Positions 24,700 to 32,238 of a DNA stretch of 40,825 bases are shown piece by piece. The first letter of the stretch is position 1; every line of letters begins with the position of its first letter. The translations under genes were made by a program, and so were the position numbers. Source of the DNA: Thermomonas sp. Its GTDB lineage: Bacteria > Pseudomonadota > Gammaproteobacteria > Xanthomonadales > Xanthomonadaceae. The notes beneath the pieces were generated by a model, which had not been told where the DNA came from, did no database searches, and worked only from the letters and a program-made list of their open reading frames with translations. The stretch covers positions 1 to 40,825 of the forward strand of contig JAIMKJ010000040.1 of assembly GCA_020692565.1 (NCBI GenBank), in the 5' to 3' direction.

Positions 24700-24852
24700 T
24701 CACAGCCATGCGGTCAGGATGTCCACAATCCCACAGAACCAGTCCGAGGCCGAGCCCGTCTTTGCGCCGGGACGCCTCCTCGTCCAGCGCAGCAGCACCG
24801 CGACCGCGATGCCACCGCCGAGCAGGCACAGCAGGCCGATGCCGAGCGTCAT
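24700..24852 (-). CDS. 50-residue single-helix membrane microprotein
   Basis: The short frame encodes MTLGIGLLCLLGGGIAVAVL followed by a basic stretch (LRWTRRRPGAK) and a short tail ending DILTAWL. One N-terminal membrane helix with positive residues after it suggests an N-out/C-in bitopic protein. It begins 28 nt after the terC stop on the same strand, so it is probably co-transcribed. The best ribosome site (AGGAG) is placed for an ATG 14 nt further upstream that encodes only MKAST before a TGA overlapping this ATG (ATGA), so it may be translationally coupled. No family was recognised; existence as a protein is likely but unproven. Confidence 0.5.
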   Translation of the reverse strand: MTLGIGLLCLLGGGIAVAVLLRWTRRRPGAKTGSASDWFCGIVDILTAWL

Positions 24853-24880
24853 GTCGATGCTTTCATCGATGCTCCTGCGC

Positions 24881-25843
24881 TCACGACCCGGCCGGCGGCG
24901 GTTGCGGCGGCCGGATCAGGCTGAGTACGACGGTGACGGCGATGGTGGCCGCGACCACGCCCAGCGCGACCAGGATCGGAATCTTGTAGAGATCGATCAG
25001 CAGCATCTTCGCGCCGATGAACATCAGCACCGCCGCCAGGCCGTAGGGCAGCAGGTGGAAACGGTCGGCCATGCCCGCCAGCAGGAAGAACATCGCGCGC
25101 AGGCCCAGCACCGCGAACACGTTCGAGGTCAGCACGATGAACGGGTCGCTGGTGATCGCGAAGATCGCCGGGATCGAATCCACCGCGAAGATCAGATCGG
25201 TGATGCCGATCAGCACGATCACCACGAACAGCGGCGTGTACCAGCGCTTGCCGTCGCGCAGTACGCTGAGTGCGTTGCCGTGATAGTCCGCGGTCAGCGG
25301 CAGATGGCTGCGCATCCACTTCAGCACGGGGTTCTTTTCCAGGTCCGGCGCCTTGCCGGCGGTGAGCAGCATCTTGATGCCGGTCAACAGCAGGAACAGG
25401 CCGAACACGTACAGCAGCCAGTGGAATTTCGCCAGCAGGAACGCGCCGGCGAAGATCATGATCGCGCGCAGCACGATCGCGCCCAGCACGCCGATGATCA
25501 GCACCTTCTGGCGTTCCACTTCCGGCACCGAGAAATAGGCGAACAGCATCAGGAACACGAAGATGTTGTCGACCGCCAGCGATTTCTCGACCAGATAGCC
25601 GGTGAGGAATTCCAGTGCGACCCGATTGCCGACGACCGCGCCGGACTGCTCGGTGATGTACCACCACAGCCCCGCGTTGAAGGCCAGCGCCAGACCGACC
25701 CAGCCGATGCTCCACAGCATCGCTTCCTTGAACGTGACTTTGTGCGGCCCGCCGTGGCGCATCAGCACCAGATCGACGAGCAGGGCGACGACGACGAGCG
25801 CGACGAACGCGCCCCATAACAATGGACTACCGATGGTGGTCAT
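24881..25843 (-). CDS. TerC/Alx family membrane protein, probable Mn2+ exporter
   Basis: A 320-residue protein with about nine membrane helices. Family landmarks are FNAGLWWYI, EFLTGYLVEKSLAVDNIFVF (the acidic DN motif), VLRAIMIFAGAFLL, ITDLIFAVDSIPAIFAIT with its second conserved Asp pair, and LRAMFFLLAG. These match TerC/Alx proteins. E. coli Alx and MntP, and several TerC proteins, export manganese or help load exported metalloenzymes. GGAGAG about 8 nt upstream supports the start. The leader carries a yybP-ykoY riboswitch with a terminator (25866-26098), which strongly points to control by Mn2+ and to a role in manganese balance. The gene is divergent from rlmI. Confidence 0.93.
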   Translation of the reverse strand: MTTIGSPLLWGAFVALVVVALLVDLVLMRHGGPHKVTFKEAMLWSIGWVGLALAFNAGLWWYITEQSGAVVGNRVALEFLTGYLVEKSLAVDNIFVFLMLFAYFSVPEVERQKVLIIGVLGAIVLRAIMIFAGAFLLAKFHWLLYVFGLFLLLTGIKMLLTAGKAPDLEKNPVLKWMRSHLPLTADYHGNALSVLRDGKRWYTPLFVVIVLIGITDLIFAVDSIPAIFAITSDPFIVLTSNVFAVLGLRAMFFLLAGMADRFHLLPYGLAAVLMFIGAKMLLIDLYKIPILVALGVVAATIAVTVVLSLIRPPQPPPAGS

Positions 25844-25865
25844 GCAGAACTCTCCGGTCGGAAAC

Positions 25866-25892
25866 GAAAACGCCCAACCGCGAGGCTGGGCG
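25866..25892 (-). terminator. Riboswitch-controlled terminator before terC
   Basis: The stem CGCCCAGCC / GGTTGGGCG (one G-U pair) with a TCGC loop is followed on the minus strand by TTTTCGTTT. It ends about 22 nt before the terC start, so it can only make sense as a conditional terminator. Confidence 0.8.
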
Positions 25893-26098
25893 TCTGTCTC
25901 GGACCGGGGATCGAACCGGTAGAGCGGGCCGGGCATGGGTGACCATGCGCCGGAACGGGACAGACCTTCGCCAGGCGGCGAAGGTCTCGCTCGCAGCCGC
26001 GGGCACCGGAATGCCGAAACGACTGCCGCCGGGCCGGAGCCGGGCGAACCCGAACTCGTAATGACGACCGCGACGAATGGGAGCTACTCCCCTTCAGA
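25866..26098 (-). ncRNA. yybP-ykoY (manganese) riboswitch with terminator expression platform
   Basis: On the minus strand the leader starts with CTGAAGGGGAGTAGC (26083-26092 holds GGGGAGTAGC), the conserved 5' element of yybP-ykoY RNAs. GTCGTCATTACGAG follows, then GC-rich pairing segments, and AGCGAGACCTTCGCC, which matches the conserved 3' element. The last part forms a perfect 11-bp hairpin (AGACCTTCGCC / GGCGAAGGTCT, 25962-25987). Downstream, 25871-25892 is a 9-bp terminator stem followed by TTTTCGTTT, just before the terC ribosome site. Known members sense Mn2+ and turn on exporter genes such as alx, mntP and terC relatives. The aptamer identity rests on motif recognition; the fold was not computed. 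Confidence 0.88.
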
Positions 26099-26105
26099 AC
26101 CGGCG

Positions 26106-26134
26106 ATGCTCGCGGAAAGGCCGGGAGCTGTCAA
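26106..26134 (-). promoter_or_regulatory. Candidate promoter of the terC leader RNA
   Basis: On the minus strand a perfect TTGACA (26134-26129), a 17-base spacer and a weak -10 GAGCAT (26111-26106) would start transcription near 26098, exactly where the riboswitch aptamer begins. The poor -10 lowers certainty. Confidence 0.4.
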
Positions 26135-26153
26135 TCGCCACTACAATGGAAAC

Positions 26154-27350
26154 ATGAACGAAAACAACGCCCACAACACGCTTCCGCCCAGCCTTCCGCA
26201 GATCCATCTGAAGAACAGTTGGACCTCCCGTCACCCCTGGATCTTCCAGAAACTGGTCGAGAAGCCCGCCCAGCGGCCGAAGCCGGGCAGTCTGGTCGAC
26301 GTGATCGGCAGCGACGGTCTCTGGACCGCGCGCGGCTTCTACAACGGCCACTCGCGGATCTCGCTGCGCCTGCTCGAACGCGATCCCGACATCGACGTCG
26401 ACGCCGCATGGTTCTCGCGCAAGATCGCCGAGGCCGTGAGCCTGCGCCGCGACGTGCTGAAGCTGGACGCGGTGAGCAATGCCTGGCGCGTGGTCCACAG
26501 CGAAGGCGACGGCCTCAGCGGCCTGGTCGTGGACCGCTACGACGACCTGCTGGTGGTCGAATACTTCAGCGCCGGCATGTTCCGCTATCGCGAATGGATC
26601 TACGCCGCGCTCAAGGAACAGTTCCCCGGCTGCCGTTTCCACGCCTTCGCCGACGAGCACGTGCAGAAGCAGGAGAGCTTCGATTTCCGCGGCACCGAAC
26701 CGGCCGCGCCCGCCATCATCACCGAATACGGCATCCAGTTCCGCGCCGATCCGGCCGGCGCGCACAAGACCGGTTTCTTCGCCGACCAGCGCGAGAACCG
26801 CGAATGGCTGTCGCACCAGTGCGCGGGCAAGCGCGTGCTGGATCTGTGCTGCAACACCGGCGGCTTCGGCGTGTACGCCGCCGCGCGCGGCGCCAGCGAA
26901 GTGGTCGGCGTGGACATCGACGAGAACGTGCTGGAGATCGCCAAGGCCAACGGCAAATTGAACAACGTCCGTCCGCGCTTCGTGCAGGCCGACATCTTCC
27001 CCTGGCTGCGCGACGCGGCCAATGCCGGCGAGCAGTTCGATGTCGTGATCCTCGATCCGGCGAAGATGACCCGCGACCGCGAACAGATCATCCCGGCGCT
27101 GAAGAAATACCTCGACATGAACAAGCTGGCGATGGGCGTGGTGAAACCCGGCGGCCTGTTCGCCACCTTCTCCTGCACCGGCCTGGTCAGCGAGGAGCAG
27201 TTCCTCGACGCGGTACGCCGCGCTGCGTATTACGCAGGCCGCACCGTGCAGGTGCTGAAAGTCGCCGGCGCCGGCGCCGACCATCCGTGGCTGACCGATG
27301 TGCAGGAAAGCCGCTACCTGAAGGCGGTGTTCTGCCGCGTGGTGGATTGA
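26154..27350 (+). CDS. rlmI: RlmI-like class I SAM-dependent 23S rRNA cytosine methyltransferase
   Basis: A 398-residue protein, the length of E. coli RlmI (396). The N-terminal PUA-like domain (HLKNSWTSRHPWIFQKLVEK) is followed by the GDGLSGLVVDRYDD strand-turn. The Rossmann methyltransferase domain has VLDLCCNTGGFGVYAA for SAM binding, VVGVDIDENVLE, VVILDPAK and FSCTG with a conserved Cys. In E. coli RlmI makes m5C1962 in 23S rRNA. The usual DPPK motif reads DPAK here. TACAAT at 26142-26147 lies 6 nt before the start codon, so the mRNA could be nearly leaderless; the upstream frame shows no resemblance to the family. Divergent from the terC riboswitch RNA. Confidence 0.88.
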   Translation: MNENNAHNTLPPSLPQIHLKNSWTSRHPWIFQKLVEKPAQRPKPGSLVDVIGSDGLWTARGFYNGHSRISLRLLERDPDIDVDAAWFSRKIAEAVSLRRDVLKLDAVSNAWRVVHSEGDGLSGLVVDRYDDLLVVEYFSAGMFRYREWIYAALKEQFPGCRFHAFADEHVQKQESFDFRGTEPAAPAIITEYGIQFRADPAGAHKTGFFADQRENREWLSHQCAGKRVLDLCCNTGGFGVYAAARGASEVVGVDIDENVLEIAKANGKLNNVRPRFVQADIFPWLRDAANAGEQFDVVILDPAKMTRDREQIIPALKKYLDMNKLAMGVVKPGGLFATFSCTGLVSEEQFLDAVRRAAYYAGRTVQVLKVAGAGADHPWLTDVQESRYLKAVFCRVVD

Positions 27351-27357
27351 ACGACGC

Positions 27358-27388
27358 GGCGCGCGACTCCCCGCGCGCCCGGGTATTT
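27358..27388 (+). terminator. Intrinsic terminator of rlmI
   Basis: A perfect 8-bp GC stem (GGCGCGCG / CGCGCGCC) with a 6-nt loop begins 7 nt after the rlmI stop and is followed by CGGGTATTTT. Confidence 0.75.
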
Positions 27389-27557
27389 TCGGCTATCGGT
27401 GTCCGTTGCCGAAAAGTTTGCGCGTAGATGCTCTGTATCCGCGGCGCATCCTTGTCGCGGGTCTCCATCACGGAGCATCCACACCGGTGCAGTCGCGGAC
27501 GCACGCCATCGTGCGCAGGGAACGGCGGCGCCTCGTTCATGGCATCGGGAGAACATC

Positions 27558-28874
27558 ATGTACCAGCGTTTGTTGAAAGCGATCGTCGCGATCGCCCTGT
27601 TGTCGGCCGTTTCGCTGCACGCGCAGGCCGACACCATCGCCGGTTACGGCGCGCGCACGCCGTCGATCGCCATCGATCCCACGCTCGACCGCGGCCTGGC
27701 CGTGTACGAACACGGCGGCAGGATCTACGGCACCTTCGTCGACAACGCCGGGCGTTCCGTGGCCGGCAGCGAATTCCTGGTGTTTCCGCTCAGTCCCGCC
27801 AGCAGTTCGCGATACAAGGATCCGGTCATCGTCTTCAAGAGCGCGCAGCGACGGTTCTACATCGCCGCGCGCCAGAGTTACCCGTCGCGATTCAATCTTC
27901 CCAGCGGCCCGCTGGTGATCGATACCGCCGACGGCATTGCGGTGACCGCCTACGACGCCGTCGGCACGCGCGTGGCCACGCGCACGCTGTACACGCCCGG
28001 CCTCGCGCGCAACGCCTTCACCGCCGATGCCGAAGCGCGCCCGGCGATCGTCGCGGACTGGTTCGCTTACAACGGCTGCTGCGTGGTGGTGGCCTGGGAA
28101 GACGTGCGCGCGCCCGGCCGATTGCATCTGGCGCGGCACAGCGTGGATCTCAGTCTGCTGAGCGGCGACCCGCGCAGCCTCGCGACACCCGCCGCCCGCG
28201 TGTCCAACCTCTCCGCCACGTACGACACCGCGCGCAACCGCTTCCTGTTCGCCTACGACGCCTGCACGACATCCGGCTACAGCTGCACGCCGAGGATCCT
28301 CAGTTTCGCGCAGAACACCGCGGGCATCAGCGCCATCACCCACCTGGCGCTGCCGGTCAGGCCGGCGCTGGCGGGCGACCCCTCGTATCCTTCGATCGCA
28401 TGGGTGCCGGTCGGCAACCAGCACGTGGTGGCGTGGAACTGGCGGACCAATCCGCAGCCCGGCGTGCCCGCCGGACGCGGCACGGCGGTCACCACGGTGT
28501 CGTTCACGATCGGTACCCCGGGCGACATGACCGCGCGGTCGCCGCTGTGGGACGCCCGCCCGGGCACGGCCGTGTCGTTGCGGGGTCCGGCGCATGTCGT
28601 GGCGCTGGGCTCGACGCCGCGGGCCATGATCGTCGCGCCGACCACGCCCGTCGCCGCCGGCCAGCATCTTGCGGGCTACGTGTTCGACGCGGCGGGTTTC
28701 AGGATGCTCGCCGCCCGTCGTTTTTCCATGGACGCCGACTACATTCCGTCCGGTCGCGGCGGCTATCTGCCGGCCAACGGCGGCCGGGTGATGGCGACCT
28801 GGCAGCACGACATCCTGGTGCCCCCTTACGACGCAGGCGTCTGGGCGCTTCCGGTGACGCTGCCGCTGCCGTAA
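27558..28874 (+). CDS. Secreted protein of unknown function, beta-propeller-like
   Basis: A 438-residue protein with a signal peptide (MYQRLLKAIVAIALLSAVSLHAQA). GGAG 6 nt upstream fixes the start. The mature part is made of repeating short beta units with alternating Val/Tyr/Trp and polar turns, for example RGLAVYEHGGRIYGTFVDNA, AYNGCCVVVAWEDVRAPGRL and NQHVVAWNWRT. This layout, with AxxPAIVADWFAYN-type blade starts, suggests a six- or seven-bladed propeller. Four or more cysteines suggest disulfides (YNGCC, CTTSGYSC). No catalytic residue set or named family was identified. It is alone between rlmI and a convergent glycine-rich protein. Confidence 0.6.
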   Translation: MYQRLLKAIVAIALLSAVSLHAQADTIAGYGARTPSIAIDPTLDRGLAVYEHGGRIYGTFVDNAGRSVAGSEFLVFPLSPASSSRYKDPVIVFKSAQRRFYIAARQSYPSRFNLPSGPLVIDTADGIAVTAYDAVGTRVATRTLYTPGLARNAFTADAEARPAIVADWFAYNGCCVVVAWEDVRAPGRLHLARHSVDLSLLSGDPRSLATPAARVSNLSATYDTARNRFLFAYDACTTSGYSCTPRILSFAQNTAGISAITHLALPVRPALAGDPSYPSIAWVPVGNQHVVAWNWRTNPQPGVPAGRGTAVTTVSFTIGTPGDMTARSPLWDARPGTAVSLRGPAHVVALGSTPRAMIVAPTTPVAAGQHLAGYVFDAAGFRMLAARRFSMDADYIPSGRGGYLPANGGRVMATWQHDILVPPYDAGVWALPVTLPLP

Positions 28875-28955
28875 GCCGATGCCGCGCTGTGCGGCGGGGT
28901 GCTTCCGGCGTCCTTCGAAGACGGTGTATTGCCTTCCTGGGACCGAGCGCAGCGT

Positions 28956-29624
28956 TCAATCCCCGCCGCAACCGCCTCCATCTCCGCCGCCGCCATCGCC
29001 GTCGCCCAGACCATCGGTGGTGCCGTCGAAGGAACTGTCGCGCATGTCGGTGGCGCACTGCGAATCGCCGCCGCCGCCGCCGCTGTCGTCGTTCTTCTCG
29101 CGCAGGCCGTGGCAGTCCAGTGCGTAGCGGAAGCCGTCGGCCAGCCCGAGCTTGGCATCCAGTGCGAACAGCAGCGGCAGCCGCGTCGGGTTGCGCGGAT
29201 CGATGCCTGCCCGCTTGCAGGTATGCCACCAGACCCGGCGCAGGCCGACGTTGCGTTCGTAGTTGCGCGACAGCGCCACTGCCGGGGTGTGATGCAGGAA
29301 GCGCCCGAACGCCTTGCGGCAGAACCGTTCGTAATGGCGGGTGTAGAGAATGAACACATGCCAGAGCTCGTCGGCCGCCTGCGAGGGCATCGACACCGCT
29401 TTGCCGCCGCCCAGCAGATAAGCGGCGAAGAAATCGCGCAGCGCGCGGTCGATCAGCGGGACGTGCTCGGGCGCGATATCCGGCCGTTGTTTGCGCAGCG
29501 TGTCGTAGATCCCGGGCGGTAACCTTGCTTCGCGGATGTAACGCATGCGCTGTTGGCGCCGATACCAGGACCAGCCGATCGCACCACCGATCAACACCAG
29601 CAACCCCATTTCCATCGACGCCAT
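28956..29624 (-). CDS. Glycine-rich-tailed single-helix protein (GRDP/TIGR04222-like)
   Basis: A 222-residue protein. An N-terminal membrane helix (MGLLVLIGGAIGWSWY) is followed by a helical domain containing SQAADELWHVFILYTRHYERFC and GRFLHHTP. The DELWHxxILxTRxY pattern is found in glycine-rich-domain proteins of plants and in many bacterial membrane proteins with Gly-rich tails. The C-terminus from about residue 180 is almost only Gly, Asp and Ser with single Cys residues (SGGGGGDSQCATD ... GGGGDGGGCGGD). No function is established. The start was placed at ATG 29624 with AGGGG about 9 nt upstream; a Met three codons later is possible. Convergent with the secreted protein gene and divergent from rmuC. 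Confidence 0.7.
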   Translation of the reverse strand: MASMEMGLLVLIGGAIGWSWYRRQQRMRYIREARLPPGIYDTLRKQRPDIAPEHVPLIDRALRDFFAAYLLGGGKAVSMPSQAADELWHVFILYTRHYERFCRKAFGRFLHHTPAVALSRNYERNVGLRRVWWHTCKRAGIDPRNPTRLPLLFALDAKLGLADGFRYALDCHGLREKNDDSGGGGGDSQCATDMRDSSFDGTTDGLGDGDGGGGDGGGCGGD

Positions 29625-29746
29625 CCGGTCGTGCCCCTTGGAAGGTTGGCGCCACGATAGTCGTGAAAAATGACAGAAATGCGACAAATGAAACATCGAT
29701 GTCACGTTGTTGTCGTGTCGCTGGATGCCCCGGGTACACTGGCGCC

Positions 29747-31126
29747 ATGCCCGATACCGCTCTTCTGTTGATCCTGCTGCTGGTCGCCGTTGCGGCCGTC
29801 CTTGTCCTGCTGGTCGTGTTGCTGCTGCGCAAGCCCGATGCCGCGCTGGACCGCCTGCGTGGGCGCGTGGAGGAGGCGTTGCGCGACGAGCAGCGCGCCG
29901 GGCGCGGCGAACTGCGCCAGCAGCTCGACAGTCTTGAGTTGGGGCAGGCGCAGCGCATTGAGGGGTTCGGTCGCAGCCTCGCCGACCTCACCCTGCGCAC
30001 CGACGCGCGTCTGGACGAACTGCGGGCCGCGCTGAACGACGACGCGCAGAAAGCGCGCATCGAGCTGGCGGGCGGCCAGAAACAGTTCGCCGACGGGCTG
30101 GGCGCGCAGCTGCGCGAACTCACCGACCGCAACGAACAGCGGCTCACCGAACTGCGCGTCACCCTCGAACAGAAACTGCGCGAGCTGCAGACCGGCAACG
30201 AGGCCAAGCTCGAACAGATGCGCGCGACCGTCGACGAGAAGCTGCAGTCGACGCTGGAAACGCGGCTCACCGAAAGCTTCGGCAACGTCGCGCAGATGCT
30301 GGTGCAGGTGCATCAGGGTTTGGGCGACATGAACAAGCTGGCCTCGGACGTCGGCGGCCTGCAGCGCGTGCTCAACAACGTGAAATCGCGCGGCGTCTTC
30401 GGCGAAGTGCAGCTCGCCGCGCTGCTGGAACAGGTCTTCGCGCCGGACCAGTACGCGTCCAACGTGAAGACCGTGCCCGGCAGCGACGCCAGCGTCGAAT
30501 TCGCGGTGCGCTTCCCCGGCTCTGAGCCCGGCGCGCCGGTGTGGTTGCCGATCGACGCCAAATTCCCGCGCGAGGATTACGAACGCCTGCTCGACGCGCA
30601 GGAGTCGGGCGATGTCGATGCCGCTCGCCAGGCCGGCGACGCGCTGGAGCGTCAGGTGCGCAAACAGGCGCGCGCGATCCACGACAAATACGTGTCGCCG
30701 CCGCACACCACCGAATTCGCGATCATGTTCCTGCCGACCGAAGGCCTGTACGCCGAGGCGCTGCGTCGCCCGGGGCTGGTGGAAGCGCTGCAGCGCGATC
30801 AGCGCATCGCCGTCGCCGGCCCGACCACGCTGCTGGCGCTGATGACCAGCTTCCAGATGGGCTTCCGCACGCTCGCCATCCAGGAGCGTTCCAGTGAAGT
30901 GTGGCGCACGCTGGGCGCGGTGAAGACCGAGTTCGCCAAGTTCGGCACGGTGCTGGATGGGGTCAAGAAGAAACTGATCGAAGCCAGCGACAAGATCGAG
31001 GAAACCAGCGTACGTTCGCGCGCGTTGGGCAGGAAGCTGCGTGAAGTGGAAGCCTTGCCCGCGGGCGAAGCGCAGAAGCTGCTGGGGGATATCGCGGCCG
31101 GCGACGAATCGAACGACGACGGTTGA
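29747..31126 (+). CDS. rmuC: DNA recombination protein RmuC
   Basis: A 459-residue protein. An N-terminal membrane helix (LLLILLLVAVAAVLVLLVVLL) is followed by a long coiled coil to about residue 190 with heptad Leu/Glu/Arg patterns. The conserved RmuC domain then has NVKSRGVFGEVQLAALLEQV, VWLPIDAKFPREDYERLLDA, KYVSPPHTTEFAIMFLPTEGLYAE and GPTTLLALMTSFQMGF. The last domain has a PD-(D/E)XK-like nuclease fold (GE...DAKFP core). In E. coli RmuC limits recombination at inverted repeats. The gene lies directly beside the REP-bounded cassette module; no functional link is implied. Confidence 0.93.
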   Translation: MPDTALLLILLLVAVAAVLVLLVVLLLRKPDAALDRLRGRVEEALRDEQRAGRGELRQQLDSLELGQAQRIEGFGRSLADLTLRTDARLDELRAALNDDAQKARIELAGGQKQFADGLGAQLRELTDRNEQRLTELRVTLEQKLRELQTGNEAKLEQMRATVDEKLQSTLETRLTESFGNVAQMLVQVHQGLGDMNKLASDVGGLQRVLNNVKSRGVFGEVQLAALLEQVFAPDQYASNVKTVPGSDASVEFAVRFPGSEPGAPVWLPIDAKFPREDYERLLDAQESGDVDAARQAGDALERQVRKQARAIHDKYVSPPHTTEFAIMFLPTEGLYAEALRRPGLVEALQRDQRIAVAGPTTLLALMTSFQMGFRTLAIQERSSEVWRTLGAVKTEFAKFGTVLDGVKKKLIEASDKIEETSVRSRALGRKLREVEALPAGEAQKLLGDIAAGDESNDDG

Positions 31127-31137
31127 TCGGGAGTCTA

Positions 31138-31163
31138 GGGCGGGCTCAAACCCGCCATCGCGG
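31138..31163. repeat. REP palindrome bounding the cassette module (left)
   Basis: A 26-base element, GGGCGGGCTCAAACCCGCC plus ATCGCGG, containing the hairpin GGCGGG-CTCAAA-CCCGCC. It is present in inverted orientation at 32239-32264 with 24 of 26 bases identical. It lies 11 nt after the rmuC stop and could also serve as the rmuC transcript end. Confidence 0.85.
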
Positions 31164-31171
31164 CATTACCG

Positions 31172-31195
31172 ATCGCGTCGAACGAATTGTTGGCT
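31172..31195 (-). other. Truncated attC site (5' half)
   Basis: On the minus strand AGCCAACAATTCGTTCGACG follows the NTF2-like gene. The AACAATTCGTTC segment is the 5' half of an integron attC of the type at 31738-31801. The matching 3' half is absent; its place is taken by the REP palindrome, so the site has been cut or replaced. Confidence 0.6.
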
Positions 31196-31232
31196 GCCAA
31201 CCTTTGCTGCAAGTCTGCCGCGACGAATCAAT

Positions 31233-31673
31233 TTACTTCCAGTACTCGATGATCTTCGAGACTTTCCCATCACGGAACTCGAATACTGCGAGATGCTTTG
31301 ATGTGACCCCTTTGTGAGTCTCTTGGCGCTCGACAGCAATGCCGTTGTAGCCGGGGATTGTCGAAACCAAAGTGTAGCGAGGCTCGGTCTTGCTGTAGAT
31401 GCCGCGCTCCAGGAGACGGATGGTGTTGGCGTAGAGTCCATCCCTTGTGTACGTACCACCATATGCCTCATGGATGTAGGTAAAGTCGTCGGTATACAGC
31501 GAAAAAAGCCTGTCCACGTCTGCCACGGTCGAGCCGTGCATCATGACCTTGTTCTGAGCGTCCGTGACCTCGATCACCTTGGTCTTCAGCTCGTCACTGG
31601 ATAACGGCAAAGTATCTGCCGCCTGGACGAGCGGCGCAGCGAACATGGCCAGGATGAAGATTAGTGATCTCAT
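31233..31673 (-). CDS. Secreted NTF2/SnoaL-like protein (integron cassette gene)
   Basis: A 146-residue protein with a signal peptide (MRSLIFILAMFAAPLVQA). The mature part is a cone-shaped NTF2-like fold: TVADVDRLFSLYTDDFTYIH, GGTYTRDGLYANTIRLL, and the C-terminal strands AVERQETHKGVTSKHLAVF and KVSKIIEYWK. The family includes small enzymes and ligand-binding proteins; no clear catalytic set is visible. It lies on the minus strand between a complete attC (31738-31801) and a truncated attC (31172-31195), so it fits an integron gene cassette. Composition is more AT-rich than the surrounding chromosome. Confidence 0.8.
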   Translation of the reverse strand: MRSLIFILAMFAAPLVQAADTLPLSSDELKTKVIEVTDAQNKVMMHGSTVADVDRLFSLYTDDFTYIHEAYGGTYTRDGLYANTIRLLERGIYSKTEPRYTLVSTIPGYNGIAVERQETHKGVTSKHLAVFEFRDGKVSKIIEYWK

Positions 31674-31737
31674 TGAAGTCTCATGTGCGTGAGAAAAATG
31701 TGTACGGCAATATTGCGACAGTCTTACTTAACGTGGC

Positions 31738-31801
31738 AGCTAACGCCTGAATTAACTAACCCGTGCCGCGAAGCGGCATCGGGTTAAATGAATTGTTAGA
31801 C
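31738..31801 (-). other. Integron attC recombination site
   Basis: On the minus strand the site runs from GTCTAAC to GTTAGCT. Between them AATTCATTTAACCCG and CGGGTTAGTTAATT are near-complements, and the apex is ATGCCGC-TTC-GCGGCA. The pairing CCCG/CGGG next to TGCCGC/GCGGCA leaves one unpaired T, like the extrahelical bases that orient attC sites. The apex CCGCGAAGCGG is typical of Xanthomonas integron attCs. The stop codon of the upstream cassette gene (GTC TAA C) lies within the first core site, as often seen in cassettes. Confidence 0.92.
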
Positions 31802-32176
31802 GGCAGAGCCGTCATGGTTTTCCCAAGCATCTACGTGTCGCCTCTGCAACTCCATGTAGGCGGCCTGCATCTCTTCTGGTATGTCAGATGTCTGGTCAAC
31901 GTAGTTTGCGATAGCCCTTGCAAGCATTGCATCCGCCTCTCCAGGTGCAATAGACACTACATCCTCAGCTGGATTGTTGGCGTGTTTTGCGGAGTTTCGT
32001 GCCAGGTTGATCTCGTCTGCGACTTGCTTGCGGCTGCGATTGCCGCCGAGGCGACTGTCCAACGCAAGAATGTCGTCGAGTGAGTTGGTTCTTCCGGAGC
32101 GCTGTAGCAGCACTCCAAGAATTTCTTCAGCGGCACCGGCAAGGGTGAGCACGCTCAAATAGTCGCCACCCGCCAT
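31796..32176 (-). CDS. Integron cassette gene, uncharacterised helical protein
   Basis: The open frame gives 126 residues from the Met of MAGGDYLSVLTLAGAAEEILG, followed by helices rich in Asn, Ala and charged residues (RNSAKHANNPAEDVV, ADAMLARAIANYVDQ). The xYLSxxTLAGAAEEILG start and the later RNxxKH resemble a widespread family of small uncharacterised proteins. In these, about 20 more residues normally precede this segment, beginning with M(D/E)ISK. A match to that start (ATG at 32225, MDISKTE) is present but in another frame, while LKQLITACKLYMAGGDYL is open in this frame. The gene thus looks frame-broken near its 5' end, or uses an internal start. The TAA stop lies inside attC. AT-richer than the chromosome. 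Function unknown. Confidence 0.65.
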   Translation of the reverse strand: MAGGDYLSVLTLAGAAEEILGVLLQRSGRTNSLDDILALDSRLGGNRSRKQVADEINLARNSAKHANNPAEDVVSIAPGEADAMLARAIANYVDQTSDIPEEMQAAYMELQRRHVDAWENHDGSAV

Positions 32177-32231
32177 GTAGAGCTTACAGGCGGTGATTAG
32201 TTGTTTCAGTCTTCGAGATATCCATGCTGCC

Positions 32232-32238
32232 GTCTAAC
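32232..32238 (-). other. attC core-site remnant at the cassette boundary
   Basis: On the minus strand GTTAGAC is directly before the first cassette gene's leader, where the 3' core (GTTRRRY) of a preceding attC is expected. The rest of that attC is missing and replaced by the right-hand REP palindrome. A seven-base match alone is weak; its position makes it credible. Confidence 0.5.

Noticed and set aside
25903..25920. tRNA-like T-arm (ACCGG TTCGATCC CCGGT on the minus strand)
   Set aside because: The loop is 8 nt instead of 7 and no acceptor, D or anticodon stem can be built around it; it lies within the terC leader RNA.
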